Assembly (NCBI GenBank): GCA_030634715.1
Contig: DAOWAG010000020.1
Span: 1-10,194, forward strand
Length of the DNA stretch: 10,194 bases
Direction: 5' to 3'
Source of the DNA: Candidatus Aegiribacteria sp.
GTDB taxonomy: Bacteria; Fermentibacterota; Fermentibacteria; Fermentibacterales; Fermentibacteraceae
Each line of letters begins with the position of its first letter. Position 1 is the stretch's first letter. The notes beneath the pieces were generated by a model. The model saw only the letters and a program-made list of their open reading frames with translations, had not been told where the DNA came from and ran no database searches. The translations under genes were made by a program, and so were the position numbers. Positions 7,385 to 10,194 of the stretch are shown here, one piece after another.

Positions 7385-7488
7385 TTTATTCAACAACATC
7401 CGAGTATCTTGTTCCCCTTGCTTTTATTAAATATAGTATTATGTGTTGCATATATTAGGTTTGCAGTGACACATAAGGGGGGGGGCTT
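7385..7488 (+). promoter_or_regulatory. AT-rich upstream region of the secreted-protein gene
   Basis: The stretch 7425-7460 is strongly AT-rich, with TATTAT (7437-7442) and TATATT (7451-7456) as possible -10 elements; no -35 partner at standard spacing is clear. I see no terminator hairpin for pepT. The 3' end is dominated by the nine-G tract listed separately. Confidence 0.35.
7477..7485 (+). promoter_or_regulatory. Nine-G homopolymer forming the ribosome binding site
   Basis: Nine consecutive G residues lie 3 bases before the TTG start at 7489. With the preceding TAA they read TAAGGGGG (7474-7481), which can pair with the anti-Shine-Dalgarno end using one G-U wobble, at a spacing of 7 bases. 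The same TAA is an in-frame stop, so the tract is untranslated. A change in G number would alter spacing and strength rather than reading frame. Confidence 0.55.
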
Positions 7489-8127
7489 TTGAGATATCCA
7501 GCTATAATATTACTGATCTCCACATTAGTTATTCCTGTTGCTTTCGCACAATATGAAGAAGAGATATCCCAACCTCCTGTTGACGAAATTACAACAGAAG
7601 AGGAAGTATCACAACCTGATGTGGATGAATCTTCTGAACCGGTTACTGAGTACTCATACTTTGAAGACACTTCGAGTTTGATTCCAGATGATCCTGCCAT
7701 TGTTCTTGAAGTGTTTTATGAAGCTCTGAGATCGGGGGATAGTGAGTCTGTCGCATTTCTTGTCTCAAGTGAAGCGCTTGATGACATCGATGTCAGTTTG
7801 GTGATATTGAAAGAAAGTCTTGATCGAGACGAAGAATTAACGATGAACCGTCTTGTTGCTGCTGGATACACAGCGACAGCCAGCGAGATGGATGATTGGT
7901 CAGCTCTGGATTATCTTAAATTCACAATCTCTCTTCCAATGATGAGTGCTCGTTACTCGATGTACGAAATGCAGATAGGAGAATATACAATAGATGGTGA
8001 TGATCTTGTTATTCCCCTTATGTTTACCAGTTCTGCTGGACTGGAGCTTCCATTTGATGTAAAGCTTATTCGTGAGGATGATTCCTGGAAAATCTCAACT
8101 TTCATGGGATTCAACAGCTTTCCTTAG
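7489..8127 (+). CDS. Small secreted protein with an acidic linker and NTF2-like C-terminal region
   Basis: I do not recognise a named gene. The 212-residue product begins with a signal peptide: MRYPAIILLISTLVIP, then VAFA, with predicted cleavage after A20 before Q21. Residues 21-60 are acidic and low-complexity, with a tandem repeat (EEEISQPPVDE at 23-33, EEEVSQPDVDE at 37-47). Residues about 68-212 look like a compact alpha+beta domain: an amphipathic opening with VFYEALRSGDSE, a middle helix region and a final strand DDSWKISTF, a pattern seen in NTF2-like/DUF4878-type extracytoplasmic domains (inference from pattern only). No lipobox cysteine is present, so it should be exported and released, or held by the linker. 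The start is TTG; an in-frame TAA five codons upstream rules out a longer form. The role is unknown. Its place among peptide genes may be incidental. Confidence 0.75.
   Translation: MRYPAIILLISTLVIPVAFAQYEEEISQPPVDEITTEEEVSQPDVDESSEPVTEYSYFEDTSSLIPDDPAIVLEVFYEALRSGDSESVAFLVSSEALDDIDVSLVILKESLDRDEELTMNRLVAAGYTATASEMDDWSALDYLKFTISLPMMSARYSMYEMQIGEYTIDGDDLVIPLMFTSSAGLELPFDVKLIREDDSWKISTFMGFNSFP
7555..7629 (+). repeat. Two-copy 42-bp (14-residue) tandem coding repeat
   Basis: Residues EEEISQPPVDE (bases 7555-7587) recur as EEEVSQPDVDE (7597-7629) at a period of 42 bases. The nucleotide copies have diverged at several codon positions, so the duplication is not very recent. It forms the acidic, proline-containing linker after the signal peptide. 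Confidence 0.7.
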
Positions 8128-8307
8128 CTGCGATATAGTAGATATTCAGATCCTGATATGCTTCCATCCTTATCAACACCGCGAAAACAATCCATGCTCC
8201 TTGTATTTCTCTTTCCCTTATGATATGGATATTTTATATACTTCCGTATGATACAGGGAGGAATAAGTTACCGAATTGAGAATTTTTGATGCCGGAATGA
8301 AACTTAT
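8128..8307 (+). other. Intergenic region upstream of the amidotransferase-like gene
   Basis: This 180-base gap contains an AT-rich stretch (8221-8245). TTGTAT (8201-8206) with TATGGA (8224-8229) at 17-base spacing is a weak promoter candidate. A strong AGGGAGG purine site lies at 8255-8261 but is 46 bases before the ATG at 8308, too far to serve it directly. Only a very weak 4-bp stem (TCAG-ATC-CTGA) near 8147-8157 follows the upstream stop, so no terminator is called. Confidence 0.4.
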
Positions 8308-8311
8308 ATGA
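8276..8311 (+). CDS. Possible 11-residue leader ORF overlapping the next start (ATGA)
   Basis: A TTG at 8276 opens an 11-codon frame (MRIFDAGMKLI) whose TGA at 8309-8311 overlaps the ATG of the amidotransferase-like gene (8308-8310). The only strong ribosome site in the gap, AGGGAGG at 8255-8261, is 14 bases before it, a rather long spacing. If translated, it would couple ribosomes to the downstream gene, whose own ribosome site is poor. It is short enough to be chance. Confidence 0.22.
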   Translation: MRIFDAGMKLI

Positions 8312-9042
8312 TTCAACATCCGAATGTGCTTATTCTTGATTATTCGGTAGATCGATCTGAAGGTCCGCTCTTCAAACGCTGGCTTCCGGATGGTTGCCTG
8401 TCAACAACTGTCTGTGTTTACTTCGGTGAAGATATTCCTGATGTTGGTACTTTCACTCATGTGATGCACACCGGTTCGAGTCTGTCCATCTGTACAGTTG
8501 CTGAGTTTTACTCGAAGGCTGAAAGGGTGATTCTTTTCTGCGTGGATGCAGGAATACCGCAGTTGGGAGTCTGTTATGGTCATCAGCTGTTCTGCAGAGT
8601 TCTTGTCGGTCCTTCAGCCGTGCGGAAATGTCCGGATGGACTTGAAGCAGGTTGGAGGCATGTTGAGATAGTAGGAACCGGATTGAATATCCCTGGTGTG
8701 AAACCTAATTCAAGAATTCTTCAGACCCATTTTGACGAAGTTGTTGCTCTACCGATTGGGGCTGAAATCATTGCAACCAGCAGACACACTGAAATTCAGG
8801 GCTTCATCGATAGAGCCAGACGTATTCTCGGTCTGCAATTTCATCCGGAATTCAGCAGGAAGGACGGGAATGATCTTTTCTTGAAGGATAGAAGACTCCT
8901 TGAAGACAACGGTATCGATGTTGATGCCATTCAAGCTGATGGACCGAACATAGATGCGGGAAGGATATTTTTCACGTATTTTATTAATAATTTTCTAAAA
9001 AGTGGAGAGGATCTGCCACATGCGAGTACTTTCGAAGATTGA
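8308..9042 (+). CDS. Stand-alone class I glutamine amidotransferase-like protein
   Basis: The 244-residue protein has the class I (triad, COG0518/GuaA-N-like) glutamine amidotransferase fold without a synthetase domain. The nucleophile elbow is GVCYGHQLF with C89, and the His-Glu pair lies in LQFHPEF (H179, E181). Supporting pieces are NVLILDY at the N-terminus, the oxyanion-strand region THVMHTGSS (50-58), DGLEAGWRHVEI (110-121), and QTHFDEVVALPIGAEIIATS (139-158). All three triad residues are present, so it should hydrolyse glutamine or a gamma-glutamyl bond. No obvious ammonia-acceptor partner gene is in the window. A C-terminal tail of about 50 residues follows the catalytic Glu region. 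The start is ATG 8308, bounded by an in-frame TGA at 8287. The 3' end overlaps pepD by 23 bases, suggesting co-expression with a dipeptidase. GMP synthetase subunit and gamma-glutamyl-peptide hydrolase are the alternatives; I cannot choose. Confidence 0.85.
   Translation: MIQHPNVLILDYSVDRSEGPLFKRWLPDGCLSTTVCVYFGEDIPDVGTFTHVMHTGSSLSICTVAEFYSKAERVILFCVDAGIPQLGVCYGHQLFCRVLVGPSAVRKCPDGLEAGWRHVEIVGTGLNIPGVKPNSRILQTHFDEVVALPIGAEIIATSRHTEIQGFIDRARRILGLQFHPEFSRKDGNDLFLKDRRLLEDNGIDVDAIQADGPNIDAGRIFFTYFINNFLKSGEDLPHASTFED
9004..9010 (+). promoter_or_regulatory. pepD ribosome binding site inside the amidotransferase-like gene
   Basis: GGAGAGG lies 9 bases before ATG 9020, within the last codons of the upstream gene. 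It supports the start choice and tight coupling across the 23-base overlap. Confidence 0.65.
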
Positions 9043-10194
9043 ACCACAGGATATATGGTTCTGGTTTGAGGAAATTTCCCGAATTCCCAGATCTTCAGGT
9101 AATGAAAAAGAGATAGCTGAATTTCTGCTTGACTTTGCGCAGATGAGGAATCTTCCAGCGAAGCGGGACGAGCTTAATAATGTTCTAATAACTTCACCCG
9201 GCAGGGGGAAGGCAGTCTCCCATCCATCTCTCGCTCTGCAGGCTCATGTCGATATTGTCGCCGAGAAAACCGATTGCAGCCTGCACAGTTTTACCAGCGA
9301 TCCCATTGTTCCAGAAATTGAAGGAGACTGGGTCACTTCAAAAAAGACTACTCTTGGGGCTGATAATGGAATCGGTGTAGCGCTGATGCTGGCAATTCTC
9401 GACTCTGATGACATTCCGCATCCTGCTCTGGAGTGTCTTTTTACCACAGATGAGGAAAGAGGTCTTACCGGGGCTGCTCATCTGGATTCAGCATGGATAA
9501 CATCAGAGCGTCTTATCAATCTTGATTCTGAGGACGAGGGTGTTTTTACAATTGGCTGTGCGGGAGGACTTGATTTCACTGTGTCCCTGAACTTCGAGCG
9601 GACGGATGCTTCAGCGGAATATTATCAGCTGGAAATCACCGGACTCAAAGGTGGTCATTCCGGAATGGAGATCAATAAGAATCGGGGTAACGCAATCCGA
9701 TTTCTTGGTAGAGTCCTCCATGAAATCTGCGGAAATTATGGTTGCATGATTGCAGATATAGAAGGCGGATCAAAAAGAAATGCTATTCCGAGAACAGCAA
9801 CTGCTCTTATTTCTGTTCAGAAAAAGTCTGTCGACGCCGTAGTGGATACAATTGAAAAAGTTGTCATGGAACTGAAAAGAGAGTTCGAAGGTATTGAAGA
9901 TGGTTTTGAAATCAGTCTTCATCCTGCATCAACAGAACTAAAACCGATTTCACTGGAGAGCGGAAACAGGATAATAAACCTGCTTCTCTCGATGCCTCAC
10001 GGAGTTGAGAAGATGAGCGGTGTAGTTCCTGGACTGGTTGAAACATCTGTTAATATGGCTATCGCTTCAATGAAAGAGGATGAATTTGTTCTAAATTTCG
10101 CGGCAAGAAGCCCTATGGATAGTGCTAAACAGGCGCTTGCCGCAAGAGCTGCCGCGATTGCTGAGCTTGCTGGTTGCACGTTCAGAACAGGTTC
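9020..10194 (+). CDS. pepD: Aminoacyl-histidine dipeptidase PepD (M20C), 3' end missing
   Basis: PepD is a cytoplasmic dinuclear zinc dipeptidase (carnosinase/Xaa-His dipeptidase, broad dipeptide specificity). The frame is open to the right edge: 391 complete codons of a usual length near 480-490. Visible metal-site motifs are LQAHVDIV (H76, catalytic D78), TTLGADNGIGVA (bridging D115), TTDEERGLTGA (catalytic and ligand E145/E146) and INLDSEDEG (D169). The PepD-specific segments GCAGGLDF (179-186), LKGGHSGMEINKNRGNA (209-225), and NAIPR further on match the E. coli enzyme strongly. The last metal-binding His is expected beyond the window. The ATG at 9020 lies inside the preceding gene, overlapping its end by 23 bases, with GGAGAGG 9 bases upstream. 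It is the second M20 peptidase within 3 kb of pepT, supporting a peptide-use neighbourhood. Confidence 0.95.
   Translation, partial: MRVLSKIEPQDIWFWFEEISRIPRSSGNEKEIAEFLLDFAQMRNLPAKRDELNNVLITSPGRGKAVSHPSLALQAHVDIVAEKTDCSLHSFTSDPIVPEIEGDWVTSKKTTLGADNGIGVALMLAILDSDDIPHPALECLFTTDEERGLTGAAHLDSAWITSERLINLDSEDEGVFTIGCAGGLDFTVSLNFERTDASAEYYQLEITGLKGGHSGMEINKNRGNAIRFLGRVLHEICGNYGCMIADIEGGSKRNAIPRTATALISVQKKSVDAVVDTIEKVVMELKREFEGIEDGFEISLHPASTELKPISLESGNRIINLLLSMPHGVEKMSGVVPGLVETSVNMAIASMKEDEFVLNFAARSPMDSAKQALAARAAAIAELAGCTFRTG

Noticed and set aside
1..10194. Mobile element, CRISPR, phage or defence system
   Set aside because: No transposase, integrase, terminal inverted repeats or spaced direct repeats were seen, and gene content is mainly conserved metabolism.

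Overview
This window is a compact bacterial chromosome segment with nine protein genes, one cut off at each end. I see no RNA gene, insertion sequence, CRISPR array or integrase. Base composition looks moderate, in the mid-40s %GC by eye. Four of the eight genes whose start is visible appear to use GTG or TTG starts (queH, the radical SAM gene, pyrB and the secreted-protein gene). A separate PyrI next to PyrB, a QueH-type epoxyqueuosine reductase, a cobalamin-type radical SAM enzyme and M20 dipeptidases fit an anaerobic or fermentative bacterium. It may belong to a poorly cultured phylum, but the sequence does not fix the taxon.

Layout. Bases 1-1433 (+) hold the end of ruvB, overlapping queH by 4 bases. 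Bases 1616-6048 (-) form a leftward cluster read pyrB, pyrI, GT-C membrane glycosyltransferase, radical SAM enzyme. pyrB and pyrI overlap by 1 base, pyrI and the glycosyltransferase gene are 3 bases apart, and 69 bases separate the last two. The queH and radical SAM genes converge on a 182-base gap. A 97-base divergent region (6049-6145, up to the longer pepT ORF) separates pyrB from pepT. From 6161 everything reads rightward: pepT, a small secreted protein, a class I glutamine-amidotransferase-like protein, and pepD, which runs off the right edge.

How the genes work together. ruvB-queH continues the known tendency of ruvAB to sit with queuosine genes. pyrBI encodes aspartate transcarbamoylase, the committed step of pyrimidine synthesis, with its CTP/ATP-responsive subunit; the membrane glycosyltransferase is tightly appended to it for no obvious metabolic reason. 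The right half looks like peptide use: PepT trims tripeptides, PepD cleaves dipeptides, and the amidotransferase-like protein between them overlaps pepD by 23 bases, so it may hydrolyse a glutamine- or gamma-glutamyl-type substrate in the same pathway.

The best leads are the amidotransferase/pepD pair, the nine-G tract that doubles as the ribosome binding site of the secreted protein, and the radical SAM/GT-C pair attached to pyrBI. None of these proves a new system. Most of the window is conserved housekeeping.
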